DNA of 64,000 nt from Flavobacterium sp. SUN046 (GCF_028867965.1 NZ_JAPQNT010000001.1:248001-312000), one strand, 5' to 3'; shown: positions 40,959-50,642, counted from the stretch's first letter. Notes: generated by a model not told the origin, from the letters alone. Program-made: numbers and translations.

Positions 40959-43900
40959 TTATTGTTTGATAAAACGTTTTGAAGTTGAACCATTTTCGTT
41001 AGAAACTTGAATCAAATAAGTTCCAGCAGTTAATGAACCAACATTAATTGCATCATTTTCGATTTTACCTTTTCCTATTTCTTGTCCAATCATATTAAAA
41101 ATTGCATATTCAGACGCTTTGTCTAAATTAGAAATATTCAATACATCACCATTTACTGGATTTGGATATAAGTTAAATGAAATTGCATTGTTAGATGCCT
41201 CTTCCATTCTAGCAGTTAATGAAATATTTACCGTATAATCTTCTACTTGTCCGTAAGTAAATGAACCACATGAAGATGTTGGTGTAGCATTGTAAGACAT
41301 TTTTACTCTCATTCTTGTAGATCCAAGTAACGCAGTTGCAGGTATAGTGAACGATCCTGAAACCGGAGTTACAGTTGTTGCTGCTCTTGTATAAACAGTT
41401 TCTCCTGCATCAGTAAATACTCCATTTTGATTGTAATCAATATAAACAGCGTAGCCTTCAGAATAAACTGTACTTGTCCAAGCTGGAGTTATTGTTATTG
41501 TATTTGCTGTTCCTCTTACTAAGTTAGTTGACAATGCAGTGAAATTCTCATATCCTGCAGTTCCTGTTGATGGATTATTAATTGTACCTAATTGAACTCT
41601 ACCTATTTTTTCGTCAGCAGTATTTGTAGCTGCCGAAGTACAATAAGTTAAAGTTGTAGCTGCCGATGTTGTAACACTTACTGTATTACTTGCAACCGAG
41701 ATATTTCCTGCTGCATCTTTAGCTTGAACATAAAAAGTATAAGCTGTAGAAGCTGTTAAACCTGTAACAGCATAGGTTGTAGCTGTTGTAGTTGAACCTA
41801 ATAGTGTTGTTCCTTTATAAACATCATATCCTGTTACACCTACATTATCTGTAGCGCCAGACCAAGATAAATTTGTTGTAGTTGAAGTAGTTCCAGACGC
41901 AGATAATGTTGGAGCTGTTGGAGCTGTTGTATCTGCAACTGGAGCCAATGTTGTAACAGAAACTGCATTACTTGCAACTGAAGCATTTCCTGCAGCATCT
42001 TTGGCTTTAACTGTAAATGAATACGTAGTTGAAGCTGTCAATCCAGAAACTGCGTAGGTTGTTGAAGTTGTAGTTCCTAATAAAACACCATCTTTATAAA
42101 CATCATAACCTGTAACAGCTACATTATCAGTAGCACCAGACCAAGATAAACTTGTGGCAGTTTGTGTAGTTCCTGATGCAGATAATGTAGGAGCTGTTGG
42201 AGCAACTGTATCTGTAGAACCAGCTGTAATTGTAAAGTTAGTATTTGAAACATCAAAGAAAATATGATTCGTTCCTTTTATCATAATTCTGTTTGTAGTT
42301 CCTGGAGTATTTGGAATTGTTACTGCTTGAGTACCATCATTTGGAGTTGCAGCCAATAATGTTGACCAAGTTGCTCCGGCATCTGTTGATAATAAAATAT
42401 CCACATTTGCGCAGTTTACGCCATTTGCAGTAGTACCAGCAACAGCCCATGTAACTGTTTGTGAACTTCCACCAGCATAAGAAACCGCTGTATTTGGCGC
42501 AGTTACACTAAATGGTCCAGCAGTAGCATTAACCGTTACAATCATGTCATCACTATTGTTTGCAGGTCCGCCAGCGTGATTGTCACGAACAGTTACTCTA
42601 AAATTCATAGTTCTTGCAACCGATGGTAAAGCTTCAACTGTAAGTTCGCTCCCAGCAGTTGTTGTAGCGCCTGCTAAAACAGATGCCATTCTTGGAAAAT
42701 ATCTTATTGGCGAGGTTGTTGAATTGTAAGATCGAAAATCTACACCAGTTGTTTTAGTTGCACTTGGCGCAGCAGACGTTGTTTGAGAATCCATTTGTTC
42801 CCAGTTATAAGTAAGCGCATCACCATTAGCATCTGTTCCTGTTGCTGTTAACATAAATGGTGTACTTTTAGGAACTGTATAATCTAAACCTGCTCCTGCA
42901 GTTGGAATTGCATTACCTGTTGCTGTATTTACAGAACATGTTTTTGCTTTTATATTATTAGTCACTTGTTGAATACTAATCGCATGAAAATAGGCATCTG
43001 AATGAGGTTGAACATCCAAAGTAGTAATTCCAGCATAACCCATAATTGTAGATCCAGAACCTGGTTCCATTTGAACTCCAGTTCCTTCATTACTGTGAGT
43101 AAAAGTATGATTTCCACCAAATTGGTGACCCATTTCATGAGCTACATAATCAATGTCGAAGTTGTCTCCAGATGGAATTGCATCTGCAGGTGAAGTAAAA
43201 CCACTTCCTTTTCCTAATGGTACAGAAGTTGTTGGATTTACACAAATACATCCAATACAACCTGCGTTTCCACCACCACCAGAAGCGCCAAATAAATGAC
43301 CAATATCATAATTCGCACTTCCAATTGTATTGGTTAAGGCTGTTTGAAGTTGTTGGTTCCAAGTTCCTCCTGCTCCAGTTGCCGCTGCATCATAAGGATC
43401 AGTTGAAGCGTTGGTATAAATAACTAAATCGGTATTTGCAATCAAATTCATGTGAGCTCCAAAATCAATTTCAAAAACTCCATTAACACGAGTCATTGTA
43501 TTGTTAATCGCTGCAAGAGCCAAAGCTTTAGTTCCACCGAAATAAGTTGTATATTCTCCAGTAACTGACATTGCTAAACGAAATGTTCTCATTAAAGCAT
43601 CATCAGCATTTGGACGCAAAACAGAACCATTAACTTTAGGTGCAGCAACATCAATAACACTGCATTCAAATGGAGTAAGTGATTGCTTTTTATCTGATTT
43701 TTTATAAACTGAATAAGTTGTTAAATCTTGAGAAATGGGTTCAATAAAAACCGCTGATCTATCTGCTCCCAAAATCATCGATTTAAAACCTAGTGGTGAA
43801 ACGCTAAAAAATGCTTTCAATGTAGGATTTTCAACTCCAAAACCTATATAAGATTTAATTTCTGGATATCGTGCAGCTAATGCAGGATCCATATTAGAAT

Positions 43901-44180
43901 TTTCAAACACATTAAATCGTTCCATTTCTCCATCTGCGTTTGGCAAAGAAATAACAACGTTTGATGTTCTAGTAATAGTACTTCTCTGCGGCGAATTTAA
44001 TAATGTTGCTTTTAAAGCATTGACATCTAAATCCAAAAGGTTTTTTTCAGGAAGCTGCATTCTGCTTTCAAGTAATGTAATATTACTTTTGGTAGAAGAT
44101 TTCCAAAAAGAGCCTTTTTGTTGCGCAAAAGAAAAACTCGTTATCGCTAATAACGCAACGGAAAGTAATTTGTACTTCAT
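40959..44180 (-). CDS. Type IX-secreted reprolysin-like zinc metalloprotease with FN3 domains
   Basis: This is a 1073-residue secreted protease. After a signal peptide (MKYKLLSVALLAITSFSFAQQ) and a propeptide region, the catalytic domain has the metzincin motif HEMGHQFGGNH (zinc histidines near 350) and a Met-turn with MGYAG. Next come an Ig-like region, two FN3 domains of nearly the same sequence (about 656-748 and 749-840), and a GEVED-like domain. The C-terminal about 75 residues (FNLYPNPVNGDVLNISNL, ending GTYLIQVSNENGSTSKRFIKQ) are a type A sorting domain for the type IX system. It would be secreted or surface attached and degrade protein. Confidence 0.94.
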   Translation of the reverse strand: MKYKLLSVALLAITSFSFAQQKGSFWKSSTKSNITLLESRMQLPEKNLLDLDVNALKATLLNSPQRSTITRTSNVVISLPNADGEMERFNVFENSNMDPALAARYPEIKSYIGFGVENPTLKAFFSVSPLGFKSMILGADRSAVFIEPISQDLTTYSVYKKSDKKQSLTPFECSVIDVAAPKVNGSVLRPNADDALMRTFRLAMSVTGEYTTYFGGTKALALAAINNTMTRVNGVFEIDFGAHMNLIANTDLVIYTNASTDPYDAAATGAGGTWNQQLQTALTNTIGSANYDIGHLFGASGGGGNAGCIGCICVNPTTSVPLGKGSGFTSPADAIPSGDNFDIDYVAHEMGHQFGGNHTFTHSNEGTGVQMEPGSGSTIMGYAGITTLDVQPHSDAYFHAISIQQVTNNIKAKTCSVNTATGNAIPTAGAGLDYTVPKSTPFMLTATGTDANGDALTYNWEQMDSQTTSAAPSATKTTGVDFRSYNSTTSPIRYFPRMASVLAGATTTAGSELTVEALPSVARTMNFRVTVRDNHAGGPANNSDDMIVTVNATAGPFSVTAPNTAVSYAGGSSQTVTWAVAGTTANGVNCANVDILLSTDAGATWSTLLAATPNDGTQAVTIPNTPGTTNRIMIKGTNHIFFDVSNTNFTITAGSTDTVAPTAPTLSASGTTQTATSLSWSGATDNVAVTGYDVYKDGVLLGTTTSTTYAVSGLTASTTYSFTVKAKDAAGNASVASNAVSVTTLAPVADTTAPTAPTLSASGTTSTTTNLSWSGATDNVGVTGYDVYKGTTLLGSTTTATTYAVTGLTASTAYTFYVQAKDAAGNISVASNTVSVTTSAATTLTYCTSAATNTADEKIGRVQLGTINNPSTGTAGYENFTALSTNLVRGTANTITITPAWTSTVYSEGYAVYIDYNQNGVFTDAGETVYTRAATTVTPVSGSFTIPATALLGSTRMRVKMSYNATPTSSCGSFTYGQVEDYTVNISLTARMEEASNNAISFNLYPNPVNGDVLNISNLDKASEYAIFNMIGQEIGKGKIENDAINVGSLTAGTYLIQVSNENGSTSKRFIKQ
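41662..42212 (-). repeat. Two near-identical FN3-coding repeats in the metalloprotease gene
   Basis: Segments 41949-42212 and 41662-41934 encode TAPTLSASGTT...LSWSGATDNV..TGYDVYK and KAKDAAGN-type blocks that agree at most positions, indicating a recent internal duplication. Confidence 0.8.
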
Positions 44181-44402
44181 AATAAATAATTTTTTAGTTA
44201 AAAATAGAATTCGAAATTATTAACTTTTTTTATCGGTTTACCAATGAAATTAAAAAGATATTAACAAATCGATGAAATGCATCTTCCATTCTTAAGATAT
44301 CCTTAAGATTAATCTAAAAATATTCAACGAAATAAAAATCAAATTAATTTTCTAAAATTTGAAATATAAAAAACATTAATTTTATAAAAAAATAAGCCTA
44401 AA

Positions 44403-45515
44403 ATGCAGTTAAGTTATTGGGAAATTAAAAATTGGTTTTCAAATATTGATTTTACTATAGTTGGAAGTGGAATCGTCGGACTTCATTGCGCTATAAACTT
44501 GCGTGAACGGTTTCCTGAAAGTAAAATTTTAGTACTTGAAAAAGGACTTTTGCCGCAAGGTGCAAGCACTAAAAATGCTGGATTTGCTTGTTTCGGAAGT
44601 TTGTCAGAAATTATTGATGATTTAAAATCACATTCAGAAGAAGAAGTTATTCAATTAATTCAAAAACGTTGGAACGGACTTCAATTACTAAGAAAAAGAT
44701 TAGGAGATTCAGTAATAGATTTCAAACCTTATGGCGGCTACGAGCTTTTTTTAAAAGAAGATGAAAACAATTTCACCGAATGTTTGCAAAAACTACCCTT
44801 TATAAACGAAATTTTAAAACCAATATTCAAAAACAACGTTTTTTCAAAAGAAATTGATCGATTTGATTTTCAAGGAATTCATGAATACACTATTTTCAAT
44901 CCGTTTGAAGCTCAAATCGATACCGGAAATATGATGCAAACACTCTTGAAAGAAGCTATTTCTAAAGATATTTTGATTTTAAATCAAATAGAAGTTACAG
45001 CATTCAACGATAAAACAAGTCAAGTTGAAGTTGAAGTTGGTGATTTTAGTTTTAACACCAAAAAATTGTTTTTCGCAACCAATGGATTTGCATCTGAACT
45101 AACAAATAATCAAGTAAAACCTGCTAGAGCTCAAGTTTTAATTACTGAACCAATTGAAAATTTAGATATTAAAGGAACTTTTCATTTAGACAAAGGCTAT
45201 TATTATTTTAGAAATATCGGTGATAGAATTCTTCTTGGTGGTGGAAGAAACTTAGATTTTGAAGGCGAAACTACAACCGATTTATCACAAACAGAAAAAA
45301 TTCAAAATCGCTTGGAAGAGTTGTTAAAAAATGTAATTTTACCCAATCAAGATTTCAAAATTGAACACCGCTGGAGTGGCATTATGGGATTAGGAAACAG
45401 TAAAAATCCAATAGTGACGCAATTGTCTGATAACGTTTATTGTGGCGTTAGATTAGGCGGAATGGGTGTCGCAATTGGAAGTTTAATTGGAAAAGAATTA
45501 GCAGAATTACTATAA
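44403..45515 (+). CDS. FAD-dependent oxidoreductase (DAO family)
   Basis: This 370-residue flavoprotein has the dinucleotide-binding motif FTIVGSGIVGLHCAINLRERFPESKILVLEKG (about 17-48) and the D-amino acid oxidase-like layout. STKNAGFACFGSLSE would contact the flavin. The C-terminal HRWSGIMGLGNSKNPIV and GVRLGGMGVAIGSLIGKELAELL close the FAD site. The substrate is unknown; related enzymes oxidise amines or amino acids such as glycine. mtgA begins on the base after its stop codon, so the two form an operon. Confidence 0.88.
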   Translation: MQLSYWEIKNWFSNIDFTIVGSGIVGLHCAINLRERFPESKILVLEKGLLPQGASTKNAGFACFGSLSEIIDDLKSHSEEEVIQLIQKRWNGLQLLRKRLGDSVIDFKPYGGYELFLKEDENNFTECLQKLPFINEILKPIFKNNVFSKEIDRFDFQGIHEYTIFNPFEAQIDTGNMMQTLLKEAISKDILILNQIEVTAFNDKTSQVEVEVGDFSFNTKKLFFATNGFASELTNNQVKPARAQVLITEPIENLDIKGTFHLDKGYYYFRNIGDRILLGGGRNLDFEGETTTDLSQTEKIQNRLEELLKNVILPNQDFKIEHRWSGIMGLGNSKNPIVTQLSDNVYCGVRLGGMGVAIGSLIGKELAELL

Positions 45516-46241
45516 ATGGCAACTAGAAAAACAAACTCAAAAAGAACAACAAATTCAACCTTTTTTCAAAAACTGAAACGTTTCATCTGGAAAGCCATAC
45601 TTTGGTTTTTTGGACTTTCAATTGCATCTGTGGTTATATTCAAATGGGTTCCAATTCCGTTCACACCATTAATGATTACAAGAGCTATTGAGCAAAAATT
45701 AGACGGAAAAGAAATGACTTGCAGTCACGATTGGGTTTCTATTGATGAAATTTCTCCAAACATGCAAAAAGCTGTTATTGCCAGTGAAGATGGGAATTTT
45801 TTAAAACACAATGGCTTTGATTTTAAAGCCATGCAAAAAGCATTCAAAAATAATAACCGAGGGAAAAAACTAAAAGGCGGTAGCACCATCTCCCAACAAA
45901 CCGCCAAAAATGTTTTTTTGTGGCAAGGCCGAAGCTACGTTCGTAAAGGATTAGAAGCTTACTTTACTTTTTTAATAGAATTGATTTGGGGAAAACAACG
46001 CATCATGGAAGTCTATTTAAACTCTATTGAAATGGGTAACGGAGTTTATGGAGCCGAAGCAGCTGCAAAATACTGGTACAAAACCAATGCTGAAAACCTT
46101 ACTACAAATCAAGCTGCAGGAATAGCTGCTATTTTACCAAATCCGAGAAAATTTAAAGCTTCCAATTCTACATCTTATATCGAGAAAAGGAAAAACAAAA
46201 TTTTACGAATCATGCGCTATACTGGAAAAATAGAATATTAA
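45516..46241 (+). CDS. mtgA: Monofunctional biosynthetic peptidoglycan transglycosylase
   Basis: This 241-residue GT51 enzyme polymerises lipid II into glycan strands at the inner membrane. One N-terminal helix (IWKAILWFFGLSIASVVIFKW, about 27-47) anchors it. Catalytic Glu lies in IASEDGNFLKHNGFD, followed by KGGSTISQQTAKN and IMEVYLNSIEMGNGVYGAEAAAKYWY. No transpeptidase domain follows, which fits MtgA. It starts immediately after the flavoprotein stop codon and ends at a UUCG-loop terminator. Confidence 0.96.
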   Translation: MATRKTNSKRTTNSTFFQKLKRFIWKAILWFFGLSIASVVIFKWVPIPFTPLMITRAIEQKLDGKEMTCSHDWVSIDEISPNMQKAVIASEDGNFLKHNGFDFKAMQKAFKNNNRGKKLKGGSTISQQTAKNVFLWQGRSYVRKGLEAYFTFLIELIWGKQRIMEVYLNSIEMGNGVYGAEAAAKYWYKTNAENLTTNQAAGIAAILPNPRKFKASNSTSYIEKRKNKILRIMRYTGKIEY

Positions 46242-46246
46242 AAAAA

Positions 46247-46268
46247 GCTCCTTTCGAGGAGCCTTTTT
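46247..46268. terminator. Terminator with TTCG tetraloop after mtgA
   Basis: GCTCCT (46247-46252), loop TTCG, AGGAGC (46257-46262), T-run. A-run on the left lets it serve the convergent DoxX gene too. Confidence 0.9.
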
Positions 46269-46277
46269 GTTGAATAT

Positions 46278-46664
46278 TTATTGAAATAACGTTTTATATT
46301 GTGTCCAATGTTTGTAAATCAAAATTCCGTTTAGTGTTGCAACTAATAATGCTCCGCCAATTGCAGAAGCATCTAAAAACAAGTGAAATAATAAAATATT
46401 TATAGAAATTGGCGCTAGTAATGTAAGTGCAAATGCTACCCATTTTTTTAACAAAAGCATTAATCCTATTAAAATTTCTAAAGTTCCAACTGTTTTTAAA
46501 ACATAACCAGTTGCTCCTAAAGAAGTCATAAAACTTGCTGCTTTATCGGGCATTTCTGGCAAAGGAATAAAAGGTGTTGGTAGTAATTTGTTCAATCCGA
46601 ACAACACTAATATAATTCCTAAAAGTATTCTAACAATTTTTGTAAACATCGAATTCATAAACAT
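46278..46664 (-). CDS. DoxX family membrane protein
   Basis: This 128-residue protein has four hydrophobic helices with the DoxX-like pattern: VRILLGIILVLFGLNKLLPTPF, VLKTVGTLEILIGLMLLLKKWVAFALTLLAPISINILLFHLFLD and GALLVATLNGILIYKHWTQYK. DoxX family members are implicated in redox or sulfur-related membrane complexes, but no partner is visible. Three possible ATGs lie close together (46664, 46658, 46649); the choice does not alter the domain. It converges with mtgA. Confidence 0.85.
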   Translation of the reverse strand: MFMNSMFTKIVRILLGIILVLFGLNKLLPTPFIPLPEMPDKAASFMTSLGATGYVLKTVGTLEILIGLMLLLKKWVAFALTLLAPISINILLFHLFLDASAIGGALLVATLNGILIYKHWTQYKTLFQ

Positions 46665-46751
46665 TTAATTTTTTGGTTAGTAATATGGTAAAAATAAGAT
46701 TAATTTTTTACACTATAAACAAATGTTAAGGTAAATTTTTAAACATACTAA

Positions 46752-46778
46752 AAAAGCACCTATAAAATAGATGCTTTT
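46752..46778 (-). terminator. Terminator after the 46.8 kb TonB receptor gene
   Basis: AAAAGCACCTAT (46752-46763) and ATAGATGCTTTT (46767-46778) pair with one mismatch and a 3-nt loop; on the minus strand a T-run follows. Confidence 0.7.
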
Positions 46779-46797
46779 CACTACCTAATTATTCTTC

Positions 46798-49005
46798 TTA
46801 AATTGAAAAATTTACGGCTAAAACTATATTTCGTCCAATATTCGGAATTCCATCATTTTTTAAACGTGATAAATGTGCTATGTAGGTTTTATTAAAAATA
46901 TTATTTCCATTCAAATTGACATTAAAACTCGATTTCCCTAATTGAATTTTACTGCCAATTCCAAAATTTAATAATGTATAATCATTTGATTTTGTTTCAA
47001 ATAAACTAGCATTGTTCTGATTTAAAGTGTGTTCAACATTGGCAGAAGCAAAACCATCTTTAAAAGTTTTATTAGATTTAAAATCAATTCGTAACGTATT
47101 ATTCCATTTATTTGCTGGAATTAATGGCAAATTATCGCCATTTTGTTTTTTACCTGTTACACTTTCAAAACTACTCGTAATGTGCAACCAATCTAATGGA
47201 TGCGGATGAAAATGTATTCCAGCTTCGCCACCATATAAATTAGCATTGTTTTGAAGATAATCATAAACATCGAATCCGTTAGATTGAGTTCCATTTGGAG
47301 CAATAAAAATATAATTGTTTATTTTATTGTAAAACCCATTGGCAAAAAGTTCAAAATGAGAATTTTTGTATTCTAAATTCAAATCGGTTTGAAAATTTTG
47401 TTCGCTTTTTAAATTTGGATTTCCAATTTCGAAACGAATTGTACCATCATGAACACCATTTGAACTCAATTCAAAAATATTTGGAGCTCTAAATCCTGAT
47501 GCAACATTAAGTCGTAAAATTGTAGCTTTAGAAATCGAAGTTTTATATCCAATAGAAGCATTGAAACTATTAAATTTTCTATCAATTGATGCTAAATATC
47601 CTTCGTCGCCAAGGCTTCCGTGTTGAACGCCATCAACTTTTCTAACATCATAACGTATTCCTGCTTGCAAAACATTAGAACCAAATTCGTAGCGCGTTGT
47701 TCCAAAAGCGCCAATATCTTTGGTTGTTGCATCGGGAATTAAATATTCGGTTCCTACATTCAAATTGGTCTGATGCATTCCTTGAACACCAATTATTGTT
47801 TCAAATTTTTTCATCTGTGGAAAATGAAATTTTGTGTCATAATTCAGTGTTTTTAAATGCCAATTAGAACCCGGAATTGATGATTCTGGAAATTCAGCAC
47901 GATCATTAAAAATATAACCAAGGTTTAAATCAAGTTTAGAATTCTTTAAGAAAATAGTATTATTCAAACTCAAAAGTTGATTATAAACAGCTTGTCTTGG
48001 ATAAGCTGGAGCTTTTTCGGTTGTTTGCTCGGCAATTCCTTCTTCTGGAATTCCTAACAAAAGTCGGTTGTAATTGTATCTGAATTCTGAAGAGAAATTC
48101 TTATCGCTATAACCAATTCCGGTTTTAAAATCCAATTCGTTGTAACGCGTGTTGGTAACTCTATTTCCGTCTGGAATTTTATAATCTGAATGTCTTGTAT
48201 TATTTACACGAGCTAAAAACTTAAATCTATCCGACGAACATTTAGCACCAATATTTACGCTACTTCCTAATGTATTTGAATAGTATTTATGACCAAAATC
48301 AACACCAAAAGTATTCGCCTTTGCAAATTTTTCTGGAATAAAATATAAAACGCCACCCAACGCATCTGAACCATAAAGAAGTGATGCTGGGCCTTTTATA
48401 ACCTCAACGCCATCAACGCCTGAATCGTTTAAACCCAATCCGTGTTCATCGCCAAAAGCTTGATTTTCTAATCGAACGCCTTGAGAATAAACCAAAACTC
48501 TGTTGGAACTTAAACCTCGAATTACAGGTTTTCCTATTGAAACTCCTGTTGAAATTTGTGAAACTCCTGGAATCGTTGCCAAACCTTCAACCAAAGTAGT
48601 TGCGCCTTTTTGTTGCATTGTTTTAACCGATTCATGTTCCACTTTCATTACATTTTGCGATTGCAGTTTATTGAAAACAGTCGATACAATCACTTCATCC
48701 ATTTGATGTATCGTTTCTAATAATATTATGTTGATAGTATTGACTTTATCTTTAGATACGAAATCTTTTGTTTGGGTACCAAAACCAATGTAAGAATAGA
48801 TTATTTTAAAATTTCCTGTTGGCAAATTAGTAAACCGGTATTTTCCATCTGCATCAGAAATTGTTTCTTTATGGATTTCTGGAATACTAATATTTACGCC
48901 TGAAATTGGTTTGTTTTTTGCATCGGTTACAACACCAATAACTTTGTCTTGCGCATTAGCGACTATTGAAAACCCTAGTATTAGGGCTAGTAAAAATGAT
49001 TTCAT
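46798..49005 (-). CDS. TonB-dependent receptor with N-terminal carboxypeptidase-like domain (ZnuD-like)
   Basis: This 735-residue outer-membrane receptor has a signal peptide (MKSFLLALILGFSIVANAQ), then a CarboxypepD_reg-like domain (KVIGVVTDAKNKPISGVNISIPE to about residue 95). The plug follows (DEVIVSTVF, TLVEGLATIPGVSQISTGVSIGKPVIRGLSSNRVLVYSQGVRLENQAFGDEHG), then the barrel ending IVLAVNFSI. The GDEHGLGL and IKGPASLLYGSDALGG stretch is typical of the ZnuD-type group. A small His/Cys-rich exported protein is encoded 60 nt upstream on the same strand, which suggests zinc or copper uptake. The metal itself is inferred. Confidence 0.88.
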   Translation of the reverse strand: MKSFLLALILGFSIVANAQDKVIGVVTDAKNKPISGVNISIPEIHKETISDADGKYRFTNLPTGNFKIIYSYIGFGTQTKDFVSKDKVNTINIILLETIHQMDEVIVSTVFNKLQSQNVMKVEHESVKTMQQKGATTLVEGLATIPGVSQISTGVSIGKPVIRGLSSNRVLVYSQGVRLENQAFGDEHGLGLNDSGVDGVEVIKGPASLLYGSDALGGVLYFIPEKFAKANTFGVDFGHKYYSNTLGSSVNIGAKCSSDRFKFLARVNNTRHSDYKIPDGNRVTNTRYNELDFKTGIGYSDKNFSSEFRYNYNRLLLGIPEEGIAEQTTEKAPAYPRQAVYNQLLSLNNTIFLKNSKLDLNLGYIFNDRAEFPESSIPGSNWHLKTLNYDTKFHFPQMKKFETIIGVQGMHQTNLNVGTEYLIPDATTKDIGAFGTTRYEFGSNVLQAGIRYDVRKVDGVQHGSLGDEGYLASIDRKFNSFNASIGYKTSISKATILRLNVASGFRAPNIFELSSNGVHDGTIRFEIGNPNLKSEQNFQTDLNLEYKNSHFELFANGFYNKINNYIFIAPNGTQSNGFDVYDYLQNNANLYGGEAGIHFHPHPLDWLHITSSFESVTGKKQNGDNLPLIPANKWNNTLRIDFKSNKTFKDGFASANVEHTLNQNNASLFETKSNDYTLLNFGIGSKIQLGKSSFNVNLNGNNIFNKTYIAHLSRLKNDGIPNIGRNIVLAVNFSI

Positions 49006-49066
49006 TTAAAATTTATTTATTGTTAAACTTTCTGAATCCTGAGTTTGGAAACAGATAAAAAATGGT

Positions 49067-49420
49067 TTAAACAATAAAACTTGGTGGCGCTCGAAGTGCA
49101 AATAATGAACCTCGAAACGATTGTGTTATTTCTTTAGAATAGAAAAAAGAATACGAAACTGGAATAAAAATTTTCTTAAAAGAAAAAGAAATAAACTCCG
49201 ATTTTAAGGAAGTGCTAAAAGTGAATTCGCACACAAAACAATGGTCTAAATCGTTGTGAGCGTGACCAATTATAGTTTTATTTTTAGCATATTTATGATG
49301 GCAAACTTTCTCTGATAATGATCTTTCTAAATGGTTGAATGAGTGAACTGATTGCAAGACAATTGTAAACAAAACAGTCAATCCGAATAGAAAACTAATT
49401 ATAGCATATTTTTTTTTCAT
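49067..49420 (-). CDS. Small exported His/Cys-rich protein, possibly metal-binding
   Basis: This 117-residue protein has an N-terminal helix or signal (MKKKYAIISFLFGLTVLFTIVLQSVHSF). The body carries VCHHKYAKN, IIGHAHNDLDHCFVCEF and a final LRAPPSFIV. The HxxHC-x2-C cluster with a late RAPP motif resembles DUF2946-type small proteins that sit beside metal-uptake TonB receptors. It directly precedes such a receptor on the same strand. Metal binding is inferred from residue content and context. ATG 49420 is chosen to begin the signal; the 16 upstream in-frame residues are atypical. Confidence 0.68.
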   Translation of the reverse strand: MKKKYAIISFLFGLTVLFTIVLQSVHSFNHLERSLSEKVCHHKYAKNKTIIGHAHNDLDHCFVCEFTFSTSLKSEFISFSFKKIFIPVSYSFFYSKEITQSFRGSLFALRAPPSFIV

Positions 49421-49516
49421 CAAAACAAAAGTAATCAACCTAAAATGAAAAACCATTTGAATTAACAAATTTTGTGATTTGAAAACTCAAATGGAAATCT
49501 ATAAATCATTAAAATA

Positions 49517-50506
49517 TTAAACCAATTTATTGGCAACTAAATATTCAGCAATTTGAATGGTATTTGTAGCTGCACCTTTTCTTAAATTATCTGAAACAAT
49601 CCACATGTTTAGTGAGTTGGGTTGACTTTCATCACGACGAATTCTTCCAACAAAAACCTCATCTTTTCCTTGTGCATATAACGGCATTGGATAAGTGAAA
49701 GTGTCATTATTATCTTGTACAACAACGCCATCTGTGTGATGCAAAATCTCTCTAACTTCACTTACATTAAAGTCATTTGAAAATTCCACATTTACGGCTT
49801 CACTATGTCCGCCAACAATTGGCACACGAATAGCTGTAGCGGTAACTGCAATGGTTTTATCGCTCAATATTTTTTGAGTTTCACGAACCAATTTCATTTC
49901 TTCTTTAGTGTAACCGTTTTCTTCAAAACTGTCGCATTGCGGAATTGCATTTCTATGAATTGGATATTTGTAAGCCATTTCGCCTTGAATTCCTGCATAT
50001 TCATTTTCCAATTGTTTTACAGCTTTCACTCCAGTTCCGGTGATGGATTGGTAAGTAGAAACAATAACTCTTTTGATGTTATATTTTTTGTGTAAAGGCG
50101 CCAAAACCATCACCATTTGTATAGTTGAACAGTTTGGATTTGCGATGATTTTATCGTCTTTTGTTAATTCAGAAGCATTGATTTCTGGAACAATTAATTT
50201 CTTTGTTTGATCCATTCTCCAAGCCGAAGAATTGTCAATAACTGTTGTTCCTGCTGCTGCAAATTTTGGAGCCCATTCTAAAGAAGTTTCGCCACCGGCA
50301 GAAAATAAAGCAATATCGGCTTTCATATCAACAGCGGTTTGCATGCCAACAACTTTATATTTTGTTCCTTTGAATTCAATTTCTTTTCCAACAGATTTCT
50401 CTGATGCAACAGGAATTAATTCGGTTACAGGAAAATTTCTTTCTGCTAAAACTTGAAGCATTACTTCGCCAACCATTCCGGTTGCGCCTACTACAGCAAC
50501 TTTCAT
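49517..50506 (-). CDS. asd: Aspartate-semialdehyde dehydrogenase
   Basis: This 329-residue NADPH-dependent enzyme makes aspartate semialdehyde for lysine/diaminopimelate, threonine and methionine. The N-terminal nucleotide-binding motif VAVVGATGMVGEVMLQVL, catalytic Cys in IIANPNCSTIQMV (near 127), and the substrate-binding RVPIVGGHSEAVNVEF are present. The gene follows mscL and murF-alr on the same strand, and it supplies diaminopimelate for the wall that MurF helps build. It has its own -7 box (TATTTTTG on the minus strand, 50538-50545). Confidence 0.97.
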   Translation of the reverse strand: MKVAVVGATGMVGEVMLQVLAERNFPVTELIPVASEKSVGKEIEFKGTKYKVVGMQTAVDMKADIALFSAGGETSLEWAPKFAAAGTTVIDNSSAWRMDQTKKLIVPEINASELTKDDKIIANPNCSTIQMVMVLAPLHKKYNIKRVIVSTYQSITGTGVKAVKQLENEYAGIQGEMAYKYPIHRNAIPQCDSFEENGYTKEEMKLVRETQKILSDKTIAVTATAIRVPIVGGHSEAVNVEFSNDFNVSEVREILHHTDGVVVQDNNDTFTYPMPLYAQGKDEVFVGRIRRDESQPNSLNMWIVSDNLRKGAATNTIQIAEYLVANKLV

Positions 50507-50537
50507 ATATAATTTATTTATATGTTATTTTGTGATG

Positions 50538-50545
50538 CAAAAATA
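50538..50545 (-). promoter_or_regulatory. Candidate -7 element of asd
   Basis: TATTTTTG on the minus strand matches TAnnTTTG, 31 nt before the ATG. No clear -33 TTG is seen. Confidence 0.4.
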
Positions 50546-50611
50546 GTTAGAAAATTTATTAAAAAATAAAAATTTTGAATATTAAAAGAATACTTTAAAA
50601 ATAGATTTTAT

Positions 50612-50637
50612 AAGATTGCTTCGTGCCTCGCAAAAAA
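50612..50637 (+). repeat. Short dispersed repeat, family B, copy 3
   Basis: AAGATTGCTTCGTGCCTCGC followed by AAAAAA, between asd and mscL. It matches the core of the copies at 16031 and 31186. Confidence 0.65.
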
Positions 50638-50642
50638 CAGAA

